Positions 35,801 to 46,053 of a stretch of 64,000 bases of DNA are shown piece after piece. The position numbers and the translations under genes are program-made. The notes beneath the pieces were generated by a model. That model was not told where the DNA came from and searched no databases. It saw only the letters and a program-made list of their open reading frames with translations. Numbering within the stretch: position 1 is the first letter of the stretch; each line of letters starts with the position of its first letter. This DNA comes from Patellaria atrata CBS 101060. Taxonomy: Eukaryota > Ascomycota > Dothideomycetes > Patellariales > Patellariaceae. The stretch is from assembly GCA_010093705.1 (NCBI GenBank), contig MU006091.1, positions 424,702 to 488,701 of the forward strand, read 5' to 3'.

Positions 35801-36050
35801 GAGGTTCCTTTCCATCATCATTGTCGTCAACTACCTCCTTTTGTTTTGTCTGTACCCGTGGGGAAGATATCTCTCCAGTTTGCGCGCGTCGCGATGCTTG
35901 CTCTCCCTCATCCTCCTTACCTTGAAGAGATTCTACAAACTTCGATTTCTTCCGTGGAGAGCTGGATTCTGCGAGCGCAGTATCGGCGATGTAATGCGTC
36001 GCAGGTCCCTCTCGCGCGGTTTTGGTTTGGGCGGGTTTGCGTTTGGGCAT
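29859..36050 (-). CDS. 2063-residue disordered repeat protein with hydrophobic C-terminal tail
   Basis: One intronless frame of 6.2 kb; I do not recognise its family as a whole. Residues about 165-350 look folded (FLDVYSFDLIPHDQ, FITFTAWDVAKSKARARV, GFIVRIAGMKIDTRFC, SFMFQWISISPEGWSDV) and conserved in style. Most of the rest is charged, P/E/K/S-rich and disordered. A 60-residue unit occurs twice (about 534-600 and 601-670), and a longer unit with KSP, EEPIK, PSQ and QGES occurs four times at about 1230-1560. An acidic region follows (SEPD/SEPDSEPD repeats, then E-rich). The last 50 residues hold two hydrophobic helices (LLFLMCLGWIEHLAF and AVMMALFLCIITV), suggesting tail anchoring in a membrane. 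The polar N-terminus begins MPKRKPAQTK, possibly a nuclear signal. Function unknown. Confidence 0.75.
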   Translation of the reverse strand: MPKRKPAQTKTAREGPATHYIADTALAESSSPRKKSKFVESLQGKEDEGEQASRRAQTGEISSPRVQTKQKEVVDDNDDGKEPPLQHSLHPQPHQQQPQPQAPPTTAPRPKPQQSRASARKGTKISTATAKPAHASPSTASKGIWGTKKKARAQGTPSKETEPAIKKSFLDVYSFDLIPHDQIDPQIPTPTPFITFTAWDVAKSKARARVRNVRFQNVRVCVDSNPDGGGLGVVALPFAVAAGQKKGDNSDEIGKQKGSLVVAKQKELDEIPGFIVRIAGMKIDTRFCIPPLTTREDVLQAVTKRVDWMSTQSFMFQWISISPEGWSDVRKSWTLPLLMMKAYRLRLGSTAESKPEVVKLPSTEQGVEVVVTKMPDFEILDPPLVRKYPIRQGSSSIPAPEPPQVTSNGDQPIPSRASYLPVYVDCLFSTPLSERLPEAEAVASASRNPDAFPMEEKTVPLTDLLSNDDSSSLHSPEPKEDVGPVPEPFETDYTPSSAPRNTLVTFDISPSSGRRTLMKIKLPTLATSLKLDTPNTPKAATFAPSVDAPTRTFPSPGDVPSWPSSSHNNKVFLEETFPSVSALARDNKQPSSLHSIEKPANIPTAATFALSVEVPAKSFSSPVNVPAWIQSSLHRKGPYLEENFPSIFVYSRENKQRMPGAFPSELETEEEAVSEVKEESKLTVRTERAPEDSKKIWDKFLIGRKNNHPGVKLRPEKESAPASPVVLDSERFKSQWDRTNSQNKTLAQQQPSKPDEQKQTELRIARSDPFAFLRNGNVTDKLAVQEETSEREVKEWVSDLGTEEKISQPKAQEEGDRPDARKESAPVTLPQASRLFTVYWEKLKAQDKSKVQADSLEPEIQEEPSKPELHEGISKPDVREETPRLEVLKESLPDNLPQNPKLFAAFWEKATSANILSDQEGSTKPNTRQGSKLCPTSWQKENALNNSILLGNPFRSNIQKNGESGPLLYNFSKALENKGALEQLPVQTEPSRPNGPAAPLPLFPGLEFLTDLGKVTAATKLHAREQTFKTNVPEDNSPITPLAELGSCPTNLAGNQFQAEPDVLKENISLINLLGMENFLEKHGPLNESDLALLKELHFHLLREGEEVAERVKKGEASAEDAIAHAEKGMDRFREVANQIIQQRLREQTGKETEARAFFILRRHDEDSKADVHGESSNVAGQLKQRSNQGTFGQIMSTIARLEDEELKADVQKGAFKAVAQGPETPIKKSPNSAPGRALEPNKDKRPRSKEPHPPQHSGSGQQPSTPSPKGKGTTPSPKQNPTTPKARKELSAATLKVIANVEAQLKKRNQQEPSKPAGQGESSELRVKDETSKLDVRKESSKVVKTRGPIRKSPNDTPNCIEEPIKEGPSQPKGPYRTQHSGPIGAKDEASKGGANDEISKAMISKVNVWKEAFKAAESRALTRKSPVDTPGSVEEPIEKKPSQCKREHQPQPSEPIQQLTTPKPWKELTPEVMKELDEAADQLQSCIQQRPCKPVEQGESFKAEIKVEASAAEPKIEEPEGDAWEESSRVAETRTPTRASRVFTFPPLEPIKEEPSPENKPHQSQQSVSLLQPSTPARKRKVKNPKIWELPPGAAKEITEGLQPAHTPSPKRTILDPSPRSPKRERVNVDLPPEADVFKFGEILNVAELKKTLIDRATQTHPKKGLEPEPQSEPDSEPDSEPDSEPESELVSVGDDSDDTSSTEHGMKFVDAETSGEHVPSGDNEVWEVEGGTEETDKAEEVPGKNKTEEDEEPEKVEKDRIAENVEIDGEVKEAEEGKGSKDAKENEEYEEAGNGQEDEEDGEVVEYATTDENEGGETEEESQKDEDSEDESDVPSIDWTSSVPLPVVHTLYFGTGSIGSDTITVNILSDLPSLPAYSVNLQLNHPLQMSDIPTSLHVGTLNALLDDLSERAYDQLDGADAVSDLQSARARSIRVLMQVRQVKLRLYEQYRQDIARTPRLEEEMMRFLEDSDELPEDDGDPDWVTTADGRSRTPSPERSSVLNAESRPFWESLDFQLLFLMCLGWIEHLAFAEDEWTKYRYAVMMALFLCIITVQIATEE
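31000..31036. repeat. 12-nt minisatellite within the acidic region
   Basis: Three to four near-perfect copies of a 12-nt unit (ctgagtctggct), encoding SEPD repeats in the 2063-residue protein on the minus strand. Copy number is likely variable between strains, because such units slip. Confidence 0.65.
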
Positions 36051-36612
36051 GACTTGTTTGTTTGGCGGATTGTGGGTTGTGGGATATGGGATGTAGGATG
36101 TAGAAGAATTGGATTTCGAAGATGCCCGGAGAGGCCAACTTGTACTTTTCTACCGGGATGGGGTTCCAGTCGGGCGCGTGGTGTAAGACATATTTATGTG
36201 TGCATCCATTATTTACAGAAGCTGTGTGAAGACGTTAAGGGGGTTGAGTCTCGTGATTACGGTTTCTGCACATTGTCACTCATTTTGTCTCACATCGCTG
36301 TTTCTAGCGCTTCACACATTTTTGGAACAAGTTACTGTTCAGCACTATTTCGATTGTATTAAGCTGACTATCTGTTTAGCCGTACTAGCCAAATCTTCAT
36401 TGAGCGGGTGTCCTATTTGTTGCTGTACAAGTTTCATTAGCCAACTGTCCTAACCTAGTTGCACCAAGAAGTAAATATTCGGGAAAAAGCGACCATTCGA
36501 GTACGGTATTGCTATGGGGGAAGCAAACCGTGACTTGGGGCTCCAACCGTGAGAAAAGAGGAAAAATTTCCCTTTTGCTGAGATAGTCAAGGCGAACGGA
36601 GATATGAAGAGA
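36051..36612. other. Intergenic, divergent-adjacent
   Basis: Holds the promoter of the 2063-residue gene on the minus strand and the 3' flank of the next minus-strand gene. No gene recognised. A tgctgtacaag word is present near 36422. Confidence 0.35.
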
Positions 36613-37680
36613 CTAGTGATAATAGCTGTCTTTTCTGTGTCTCGTCATCCTGAGCCCGACCAAACCTTCACTAATAGAATCACAACTTGTCCTCGTAAAA
36701 CCGGAGACGTACAGATTTGGATGTAACCCCATCTCCCTCATAATCTTCGGCATGTCGTCCACTGCTGCCTCCTGGTTCTTGAGTCCGGTTTTCATATTCT
36801 CATCGATCACCATCTCTGGGAGAAACCCCTCGTTGAGAAGGCGTAAGTACCTGAGATGCTCGATCTTCTTCTCCTCGTGCCTCACCATGGCCGCTTGGCT
36901 GTGCTCACACGGAACATTGGCCGCCTCGCTGTACACGTCTAATCGCTCCTGGGTGCGCTGGTCGTGGTATGCTCGGACGGAGACGTTGAGAGCTTCTGCA
37001 GCTGTACAGATAGCCTCAAGCTCTTCCATGACGGTGTTCAACTCATCTTCCTGGCTCTTCTCGGGGAACGATTTGGTGTCGGCCATTATCGCATAGTACT
37101 TGGCTTTCGCGGCATGGGATCGAGCCGATAGGGCATCGTACTCCTCACGGTGTTCGGTAGATCCACCTTTGGGGAATCCGAGTAGGAAATCGTCGGATTC
37201 CGGGACAGACGGATCGCTATCGCAGAGGGCACTGCTGGAAGAGCCGTCATCGGTAACGCGTGTGTCTCTGGGGCCGTGAGGAATTTGTCCTTCCTTGTTG
37301 TCATCAGATCCAACAGGGTTTAAAGTTTCCGTTGTCGCTTTTAAATCGGCCTGAGTCTCGCGTTCAGCAGCGAGGGCGGTTGCGTTTGGCCACGGACGGA
37401 GAGGGATGGGAACGGAGGCAGAGAATTGACGCTGTGCAAGTCCCTGATAACGGTGCATTTGGTCGACGTCAAAAGCGGCGGGGGGTTTAGTTTCTTTGAG
37501 GCGCGAGACTGAGTAGATGATACCTGGAAGATCTCGCAGAGGTGTGTCGCGGAACCGATTGAGGAGCTGCCAGTCCTGTTGGAGATTTGAGATGTTGACC
37601 ATAGGTAATTCGCGCTCGATTATCTCCCGCGTCTCCGGCATCTTGATCGCATCTGGTGAAGAATCATGTTTGTTGTCCAT
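36613..37680 (-). CDS. Uncharacterised 355-residue protein
   Basis: Uninterrupted frame starting MDNKHDSSPDAIKMPE. I do not recognise a domain. The protein is charged and probably mostly helical: segments such as EELEAICTAAEALNVSVRAY and EEKKIEHLRYLRLLNEGFLP look like amphipathic helices. The block RQFSASVPIPLRPWPNAT is the most conserved-looking, with a WPN turn. No signal peptide and no transmembrane segment. The gene has an ATG start and a sensible base composition, so it is likely real. Confidence 0.6.
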   Translation of the reverse strand: MDNKHDSSPDAIKMPETREIIERELPMVNISNLQQDWQLLNRFRDTPLRDLPGIIYSVSRLKETKPPAAFDVDQMHRYQGLAQRQFSASVPIPLRPWPNATALAAERETQADLKATTETLNPVGSDDNKEGQIPHGPRDTRVTDDGSSSSALCDSDPSVPESDDFLLGFPKGGSTEHREEYDALSARSHAAKAKYYAIMADTKSFPEKSQEDELNTVMEELEAICTAAEALNVSVRAYHDQRTQERLDVYSEAANVPCEHSQAAMVRHEEKKIEHLRYLRLLNEGFLPEMVIDENMKTGLKNQEAAVDDMPKIMREMGLHPNLYVSGFTRTSCDSISEGLVGLRMTRHRKDSYYH

Positions 37681-39127
37681 CGTAAAACACGGTTTATGGT
37701 GTATTTACAAAGTTTGTATGGAAAAGTGTGAGAAAAAATAGCGGGGCGTAATGTGGAAGGTGCAGCCGATATGAATCAATGGCAACGCGTTCCGAGGGAA
37801 GGGGCGACTTTGTGGACGCTGAATGACAAGAATTGCTGTCTAGCGGTGATAATCACATGATATGCCTCATCTCTCGGCCTCTTCTTCGCCTACCTTACAA
37901 TCTGTTCGCACATCATTCGTACTTAGCGCTTGACAGTAGAGGATATAGAGTTCGGTTAACACAGCAGATTGATGATCTCCTGGTAGTTGTCTAGCAGATG
38001 TAGAATGGAGGATGAATGCTAAACATGATGATAGAGGCGATACTATCATATCTTAGAAGGTTTATGAAATTCTGGGGATTGAGTGTCTGCTGGTTATTAC
38101 GGTAATGAATGCGAGCGAAGTGTACGGTAGCTAGGAAGTGGCAAGAAAGGAGTTCTGCTACGAGAAGTATCTCGTAGGGTGTAGACAATCTTTTCTATGA
38201 TGAAAACTGAGAGAGCTAAGAGTCAACTGTAGGTCTATGGAAATCTTGTGTGCTCGAAATTGATACATTGCTCTGGTACATGTATCTTCGCTGTTGTTGT
38301 ACGGATGAGGCGAAAACGTACTGGGAAGCTGTATGGGTGCAACTAACGTTACCGTACAGTCTACAAAATAATCTAATACTTGGGATACAGCAACTATCTC
38401 CAGGAAATATCGAGAAAGGGTACAAAGACGGAGGCTTGCAAATTTTTAGAGGAAGTGGTACGGAGAGAAGGGGAGGACTTCAGGCATTTGGGGTTTCATA
38501 CATGCTCAGATTATGAAATAGGATCAAGTTTGATACTAAAGAAAATGTCGATTGAGACTCGATCGAGTAATTCATAGGTTCTGAGCTTAGCTGTACAATC
38601 CAGTCGGAGCACCTCCCTGAAAGCGAGCGTACTGTACAGTAGAACGACTACCAAGGAGGGAAAATACAGCACCTTACTTCACACACCTTTAGAAAAGCAG
38701 GATACGTATTCGATTAAGCTTAATAGATAGTGAGCAACCGGAAAGGGAGCATATTTGATAGTATAACCTTTGTGAATAGTCATGAAGTGGGAAGACAGAA
38801 GGAATTCCGACTATGATCAAGGGACATAGGACGCTCTCAAGGAAAATAATTAGGCGCACAGAAAAAGAAAATTTCGGTGCTGATGAGAACCTTGCTTTCT
38901 CATAAGTTAAATCAAATATAGAGGTAGATTGCGGCATGTGAGGTTGAAGTTTCCCTTGCAGGCTTGGGCGCGGAGCGGAATATTCCCGGAGCGGAGGTGG
39001 GCTTTTACTACCCTTGGCATCCCGACATTGTGCCTTAAGGTACGTCTCAATCCAAGGCAATCTGTCATGTATTCTTTGAGTCAGAGCTTCAACAGTCGCA
39101 TAACTTGCTTATATTGCCTTCCATCTG
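37681..39127. other. 1.4 kb divergent intergenic region
   Basis: No gene recognised. It contains the longest copy of the palindromic word (GTACTGTACAGTA, 38629-38641) and other TGTAC words near 38280, 38355 and 38592. Short frames here have no domain. It should carry promoters of both flanking genes. Confidence 0.4.
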
Positions 39128-41668
39128 ATGCTCCTCCGCCCTCTAATACGGGCGAGCATCAGATTTCCTCTCACCAGAACAATGGCGACCGTACGACAGC
39201 CTCCATGGCAGGCTCCTGCACCTACGAATGCTAAAATTCCTGAGATCCGCATATATAATTCGTTAACTCGACAGAAAGAACTGTTTGTCCCGTCTGATGA
39301 TGAGGGGAAGAAGATCACTTGGTACGCTTGCGGTCCTACGGTGTATGATGATGCACATCTGGGGCACGCTAGGAATTATGTCACTACAGATATAATTAGA
39401 CGAATACTGAAAGACTATTTCAAGTTCGACGTCAAATTCGTTATGAATATCACAGATGTAGATGATAAAGTATAGGCCCCTCGATTTGTCAGATGAGAGG
39501 AATTGATTCCTAACAAACTTCAGATTATTATCCGCGGTAGACAGCAACATCTTCTCTCCGAATTCACCTCGAAACATGTGAAATTAGACGATGAGGTCAT
39601 TTCTACGGCACAAGCTGCTTTTAAGGCTTATATCAAGAAGAACCTTGTTCAGATAGATGCCGAAACACAACCACATCGGTATGAATCCGTAACCAAACAA
39701 GCATATGCGGGTGTTCTGGAGGGTAAAAGCTTAGAAGGGAGTGGGAAACCACCTGGGGATAAGGAAGCGAAGGTGAAAATGCATATCAAAACAGCAGCGA
39801 GTGCGGCAGAAGTTCTACAGTCCGCATCAAAAGGAGAGTCGCTAGATCTTACTGAATTTTATACTAAGACCCAGGACGTACTACTACCTTATCTAGACCA
39901 ATTATACGGGTCCTCACTAGATATAAGGGACTATAGTATCTTTAGCAAGTTAACAACGAAATACGAAAACCGTTTCATGGAGGATGTCCGAGCCTTGAAT
40001 GTTCTCGACGCCGACCTCATCACCCGAGTTACTGAATACAGCAAGGAAATAGCCGAGTTTGTCGACAAGATCGTCAATAATAAGTTTGCATACGCAACAT
40101 CCGATGGATCAGTATATTTTGATATAGCTGCTTTCGAGAAAGCAGGAAATTCATACGCTCGTCTAGAACCGTGGAGTCGAGGAGATAAAGAACTCCAAGC
40201 GGACGGTGAGGGAGCTTTGACAAAGAAGTCTACAGAGAAGCGATCCGATGCAGACTTTGCGTTGTGGAAGGCATCAAAACCTGGAGAACCAAGTTGGCCT
40301 AGTCCTTGGGGTAGAGGAAGACCAGGATGGCATATTGAGTGTTCTGCTATGGCTTCTGACGTACTAGGACCAAAGATGGATATACATTCTGGAGGTATCG
40401 ACTTAGCCTTCCCACATCACGATAATGAGCTTGCTCAGAGCGAAGCGTATTGGCACGGCCTAGAACAGGATCACTCCCACCAACATCAATGGGTCAATTA
40501 TTTCCTTCATATGGGTCATCTATCCATCCAAGGCTCAAAGATGTCGAAGTCTCTTAAAAACTTCACAACGATCAGAGAAGCACTTGAGCGAGGAGAGTGG
40601 AATGCTCGGAGCTTAAGAATCGTTTTTCTGTTCAAATCTTGGAAAGATGGAATTGAGATCACGGATGATTTGGTCAAAGAAGGAATTGGTTGGGAATATA
40701 AGGTTAACAACTTCTTCCTTAAAGCTAAGGACCTTGAGCGAAACCCCAGTTATAACACTCCAAGTGTTGAGCACGACTCCGCTCTAGCCAAAGCTCTATC
40801 CGAAGCTCAACACAAGGTTGATGAAGCACTCCGGGATTCATTCAATACCCGTGACGTGATGCGTGCTATTTCAAATATCATTACAGAATACAACACTTTG
40901 GAGAAGAATTCTTTAACTGATGAAACCATTCTTACCGTTGCGCGGTGGATCACTCAGCTGGTTACTACCCTAGGCCTTGATGGGAAGGCAGATTTGAGTG
41001 ATCCTAACCGTGTTGGATGGTCCGGTATCGACATTCCTGAAGCAGCCGTGCCTTTGGTGTACCCGCTATCGCGACTTAGAGATGAGGTCCGGAAAAACGC
41101 AATCGCCGGTATCACTTCTCCTGAACTTCTTACTACAATCGCATCAAAAGATCAAGCTGCGAAGCTCCAAGAAGCCGAAACTCTCCCCTACGCTGAAGTC
41201 TTAACTCAGTTTCAAGAAGATGTTCGCAACTTTGCCGAGAAGGGTGCTTCGGCAAAAGAGCTCCTTCAACTCTGCGATCAACTTCGCGATGTTAAACTCT
41301 GGGATCTAGGGATATACTTAGAAGACCGCGAAGGTCAGCCAGCAATGGTACGACCCGTCGATCAAGAGCTTGTCGCAGCGAGAGAAGCGAAGGTCGAAAA
41401 GGAGCGGAAGAAGCTCGCAGACAAGCAGAAACGCGAACACGAAGAGGCTGAAAAAGCCGCGAAAAAGGCGGAGAGGGCGAAACTAAGCCATCTAGAGATG
41501 TTCCGTACTTCAGAGTATAGCGCCTGGGATGATGAGGGTCTACCGCTCAGAGACGCAAAAGGTGATGAGATTCCAAAGAATAGGACAAAGAAGCTGAAGA
41601 AGGAGTGGGTGGAACAAAAGAAGCTCCACGAACAGTGGAAGACGGCGAACAGTGGGCCTTCAAGCTGA
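39128..41668 (+). CDS. CRS1: Cysteinyl-tRNA synthetase (probably cytosolic and mitochondrial)
   Basis: Charges tRNA-Cys. Exons 39128-39469 and 39524-41668 (intron 54 nt, GTATAG donor, CTAAC branch, TTCAG acceptor) give 828 residues. Class I motifs are clear: [19 protein letters not shown] (HIGH-type HLGH) and [11 protein letters not shown] (KMSKS), plus the zinc-site segment [11 protein letters not shown] and [13 protein letters not shown]. The end is a charged helix of E/K residues ([21 protein letters not shown]), as in other eukaryotic enzymes. Two in-frame starts exist: the first gives an R-rich presequence ([18 protein letters not shown]), the second at 39182 (MATVRQP) has a better context (aacaATGg). 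Alternative starts would give mitochondrial and cytosolic forms from one gene, as known for such enzymes in fungi. Confidence 0.95.
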
Positions 41669-42207
41669 TAAAAAAGGGTTATGATGGATAATAGGAGCAT
41701 TGCGAATGGCGTTTCAAGCATTTATGGGCGTTGCAAATAGAGGTGTGCAATACCCTGTGGCCGCTGGATATATTATGTTATTCCATTTCTTCGTTGCTTC
41801 TAGATACGGCACTCATGCAATCACTGAGTGCGTTGACGGGAGCCTGTCCCGAAGTTGATGTTCCGAGTGTTTTTGATTCTTGACGATATTCCTTGAGTGT
41901 CCATTCGCTCTTACCTTACCTTGAGGACCTGCTCCTTCCTTCTTTCACAGTCAACCGCAGCATTCTTTCCAAAGTCGCTTGAACCCCACTTCGCCACCGA
42001 TTCAATATTCAGGTCATTTTCTACGGTGCATTTCGATTGTGCATGAGGTGCTTGTGACCACTTCAGTACGTATTTGTCCCACCTTCTGTCACTCCTGCGC
42101 TAGGAGCGCATTTACACAATGGAGCTCTATATAAAAACAATACTTTGATTCTTCCATGCTACTTCTTAATTATCTCCTTCAAACGTATTCTTATTCTTAT
42201 CGGTGTG
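41669..42207. promoter_or_regulatory. Promoter of the 42208 gene with TATA box
   Basis: A strong TATA element, TATATAAAA, lies at 42128-42136, 72 nt before the chosen start codon. The rest is the 3' flank of CRS1 and noncoding DNA. Confidence 0.55.
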
Positions 42208-43854
42208 ATGATGGCAGACGAAGACCTCTTCGAGGAAGGGGATTTCCTCGAAGCAATTGACCGCCCTTGCAGCTACACACCTCCAGGTCATCCAGAGGAG
42301 CGGAAATTCAATTATATGGCTGGTTTTACAGTAGGCTCATACGATGGACAAGGACCTGACTCTTCTCAGTCCTCCAGACAGGAAGAATGCGGGCTTAATG
42401 CCCATCCAGGAAAAGAAGCCGCAGTTGATACTTCAGTACAAGATGATGAGTCAACGTGCACTCAGATAGTTACTGGTGATAGAGGTAACAATTCAGAGCA
42501 GGATGGTAACCTTGAAGGTAAAGAAGTAGAGGAGAAACACAAATGCGGTTTGGTCGGTGCATATAGCAAGAGCTATCCACTTCCAAGGCAGCGAAATTTC
42601 ACAAAACACCCCAAGGTCCTGTTTCCATCTAATCTGGATGACTATCATAGACAAGAGAAATTACAGGCATGTCATACCTCCACTGAATGGCAAAACTCGC
42701 AGGTAAACAGCGAGCATAATCCCGAGCGAGGCCAGGATCGGGTTGATGCCGCACAATCCCTCGACAATGGTCAGTTTGCGCCTCTTCCATGGTTGACGGA
42801 TGGAAGATGGGTTGTATATGGACAATACGGCGCATCTGTACAGGACTACTACACCGAGAACCATTTTCGTCCAAATGAGGCCATCATGATATATCGAACC
42901 GATGAATTGGGGAGTAGCAATGGGAGCACACCAGAAGCAATGTACAATCCTGCAACCCATTTGGACAAAGAGCTTCCAGACAATGATGCCACTGATTGTC
43001 AGGAGACTCTCTCCTCTGAGAATTCAAAAATCAAGCAAACATCAAATCAGCCCAATCACGACCCTTTTCAAGCAACAGGTGATGTAGAACCTCGATGTGT
43101 AATATCTTATCCAGAGCTCTCACCATCAGGTGACGCTACCACCAGCTCTCAAGCTTCCGGATCTGCAAATCACCGAGTTCCTAGTCAGGCAAGTCCTAGC
43201 TACAACAATCAATTGCCTCGATTTCAAGTTGATCCGGGGTTATTAGCTGACGTAAGGTCACCGATTGAAACTATTCCCAGGGACTACTGGAAAGTACCGG
43301 TTTGTGTCACTCTCGCCATTGTTGAGGAGATGGATGAACTTCTTAGATCAAACGACAGTGGCACAAGACAACGTACCGAGCTCGCCCAAAGTCCTCCTCC
43401 ACAATCTCGCGTTCGGACAAGTCCTATAGCTACACGTCAGAGGATATTCAACAGTCCCTTGCCTTTTGAACCGGAGCGCCTGCATAGTAGAGTCGGTTTT
43501 CATCCTGTCGCACCTAATCTAACAAGCATCGGAGAAGCCTTCAATATTCCTACAATGCAACATCGCTACATGCTCGTTCGCGCCTTTGCAGATAATGATC
43601 CAAAGCGAATAGAAGTCATCCGCGTATTCCTCCCGGCCACGCTCAAACAGATCAAAGAACAAGTCATTGTCCATTTCGCATGGTCACCAAGGGCACGCAA
43701 CATGACTTTAAGCGGCGATGGCGTGGAACTCAGGATCTCATGGAATCCGGACACGTTCACCGTTCTTAACGAACAGAATGTTGGAGACGTGATGGAGCTT
43801 TTGTCTCAAGCCGAGAAGGATGCATTCTTAGCCGTCAACTTCCTGGGCGGGTAG
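42208..43854 (+). CDS. Uncharacterised protein with a conserved-looking C-terminus
   Basis: 548 residues from the double ATG at 42208 (MMADEDLFEEGDFLEAIDRP). The N-terminal acid motif EDLFEEGDFLEAID is the best conserved-looking block and could be a short binding motif. The middle is polar and disordered. The last 100 residues, YMLVRAFADNDPKRIEVIRV then LKQIKEQVIVHFAWSP and NVGDVMELLSQAEKDAFL, look folded and have the strand/helix pattern of a beta-grasp (ubiquitin-like) or similar small domain; I did not assign a family. No intron needed. Confidence 0.6.
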   Translation: MMADEDLFEEGDFLEAIDRPCSYTPPGHPEERKFNYMAGFTVGSYDGQGPDSSQSSRQEECGLNAHPGKEAAVDTSVQDDESTCTQIVTGDRGNNSEQDGNLEGKEVEEKHKCGLVGAYSKSYPLPRQRNFTKHPKVLFPSNLDDYHRQEKLQACHTSTEWQNSQVNSEHNPERGQDRVDAAQSLDNGQFAPLPWLTDGRWVVYGQYGASVQDYYTENHFRPNEAIMIYRTDELGSSNGSTPEAMYNPATHLDKELPDNDATDCQETLSSENSKIKQTSNQPNHDPFQATGDVEPRCVISYPELSPSGDATTSSQASGSANHRVPSQASPSYNNQLPRFQVDPGLLADVRSPIETIPRDYWKVPVCVTLAIVEEMDELLRSNDSGTRQRTELAQSPPPQSRVRTSPIATRQRIFNSPLPFEPERLHSRVGFHPVAPNLTSIGEAFNIPTMQHRYMLVRAFADNDPKRIEVIRVFLPATLKQIKEQVIVHFAWSPRARNMTLSGDGVELRISWNPDTFTVLNEQNVGDVMELLSQAEKDAFLAVNFLGG

Positions 43855-46053
43855 TTCGATAGGTTAAGGGCTTCCACGATTGGAATAAGTTAGATCGAGC
43901 AAGATCTTAGAGGTAACTAGTGAGTACAAATCGACCCGTCATTTAGGGTTTGACTGTGTACGTAGATGCAATGTTTACTCACATACTACAGGGCGGATGG
44001 CGGCGGGTTAGCATTCTAGCCTATGTGTTTATTACTTGTTATTTCAAATACTCACTCTTCTTCCTACTTACTGCTCGCTGCAGTGATTCACTCTTTTAGC
44101 TACAAGACACCAGGTTTAGGTAAATGCAGCTATGCTAGTCTTGCTAGGTGCAGATGTAGAAGGTTCTTGTGAGGAGCTTGGCTCGCCATTAACTAGGACA
44201 TTCTCTATGGAAGGACATGGGTTGGATAGGTATTCCAGGAATAAGGTCAGTAGGTTAGTAGGGATGAATGCACGATAGTCATTATTGAGGAGAGATTCTT
44301 GTGACCCTTGTCGTCTGTTGTTCGATCTCAACACCAAATCCCCCAAGCACTCCATCGACAACAATTTCTGTGGTCCAGTGGGATGATGATGCTGGCTTGA
44401 ACTTGCGATTAATTATCTGATTTTGTCTGGAGATGAAATTACTCTAGTTTTAAGGTAATACTCCAGGATTTACTTTCAATCCTAACAAACGGTCGTTTTA
44501 TGTCCACGCCGACTGGGTCTACAGTACCAAAAATAGCGAGTCTCCGGGTACAGCTTCCACATATTCGGTCTTTTACTACGGGAGAGTAAGGTAGTGTGAA
44601 AACAAAGAAATCGTAGTTTTACTAAAATACCTGAACCCAAACCGGCCCCCATACCACAGATAGCGAAATTTACCAAACCGTGGCAAATATCTTCCAAATT
44701 CCCGGTCCAAACATACGTCAAACACTATAAGTAGAAGAGTCGTTCATTTCTGCCACCAAATCATAGAACTACACTTAGCAAATGGTGACACGAGTATTAA
44801 TATCACGCCGCAGCTCGTGATATCGAAGGGGCGAATGTTTGCCTTTGAAATGAATGTGACGATAAGCATACGATATTAATCAACGCTGAGTATGAGTTGG
44901 AGAGAGTATTCTGATTCGAGGCGCTCCAGTTGCCGATCAGCACGAGGTAATATAACTGCTTATTGTACTGTACGATGATGAAAAAATACTGTCCAGCGTT
45001 TGGGTAGCATTTCCAGGCTAAGAGTTCTGCACTTCGTACTGTACAACAGTAATGAGGTTGAAGTTTACAAATGATGTTATTCTGTGGCAAGTCATCGGTA
45101 TTTCCTTTTTAATCTTTTTAATTACTTACACGTGGTTTACCTTAGTTCTACCGGGAATTTGATATTCCAAGATGCGCCCTAGACCTAAAAGAGTAAGGCA
45201 GGTTTGCATCAAACCGAGATCAAGCCAACTGGAATCTTCCAACCTTCCATCGCTTCCCAACTTTCATTCCTCTTCTATATTGTTATGCAGCAACTGCATA
45301 TATCGCAACACCTGAATCTACACCCTCCGCTAATCCTATCTCAATCTTTGTTTTTTCGTCGCTACATCGGACCCTCTAACCGAGAGCATCTTACGGTAAG
45401 GACTCACACGCCGTGTCTAGTGTCAAAAAAGTGAAACTTGTCCAGCTCCGGTTGCAGCTGATTTGGAATCATGAAGACCTTAGTGATGCACAACCTTCAG
45501 TACACGCGACTCTTACTCTCCAACACTAAGCCTATATCTCTCTGATTATTCGTTAATATGCAACCTATTTGTCAGTACCCGTCACTTGTCTGCATTCTCA
45601 ATAGTACTATCATTTGCCCTTCTGTTCTGACCACCCCTGGTTATTGGTCTATCTCGCTATTGAAGTTCTCAGGTTACAGTTCCAGCTTTATATCCTATCT
45701 AATATGATTACTGCTCATCATTCCCGAAAGCATGTAGGACCTACGGGACCTACGCCTATCGTTCATTGCCGATGTTGGGACCACCAGACGGTTGTTTTGC
45801 TTCCCATTCTTGTCACCTGAAAACTCCCTCCCAGGTAACACTCATCTCACACCATCCAAATCAAGAAACAGTATATACGACCCCGTGGGTCCCTTCATTT
45901 GCATTCTGTTTGTGTATTACCTACTTCATACACTCAGTATCTGTCATTCAGCACTCCTCATTTCTGTTTCTCCCAGCTTCAAATAACTCTTCTTCCTTTC
46001 CATAGATTTCTATCTATAGTCTTCATGTCTGCTTGGAAATCCTTTTCTTCCAG
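43855..46053. other. 2.2 kb gene-poor region with two GTAC palindromes
   Basis: Copies of GTACTGTAC lie at 44965-44973 and 45036-45044. Short frames on the minus strand at 44116-44364 and 44482-44721 look weakly protein-like (for example GLVNFAICGMGAGLGSG) but have no recognisable domain, spliced partner or start context. CT-rich DNA from 45500 to 46030 resembles the promoter and 5' UTR of the next gene. Confidence 0.45.

Noticed and set aside
44116-44721. Two small minus-strand frames
   Set aside because: Amino acid composition is partly protein-like but there is no start context, no splice partner and no domain, so no gene was called.
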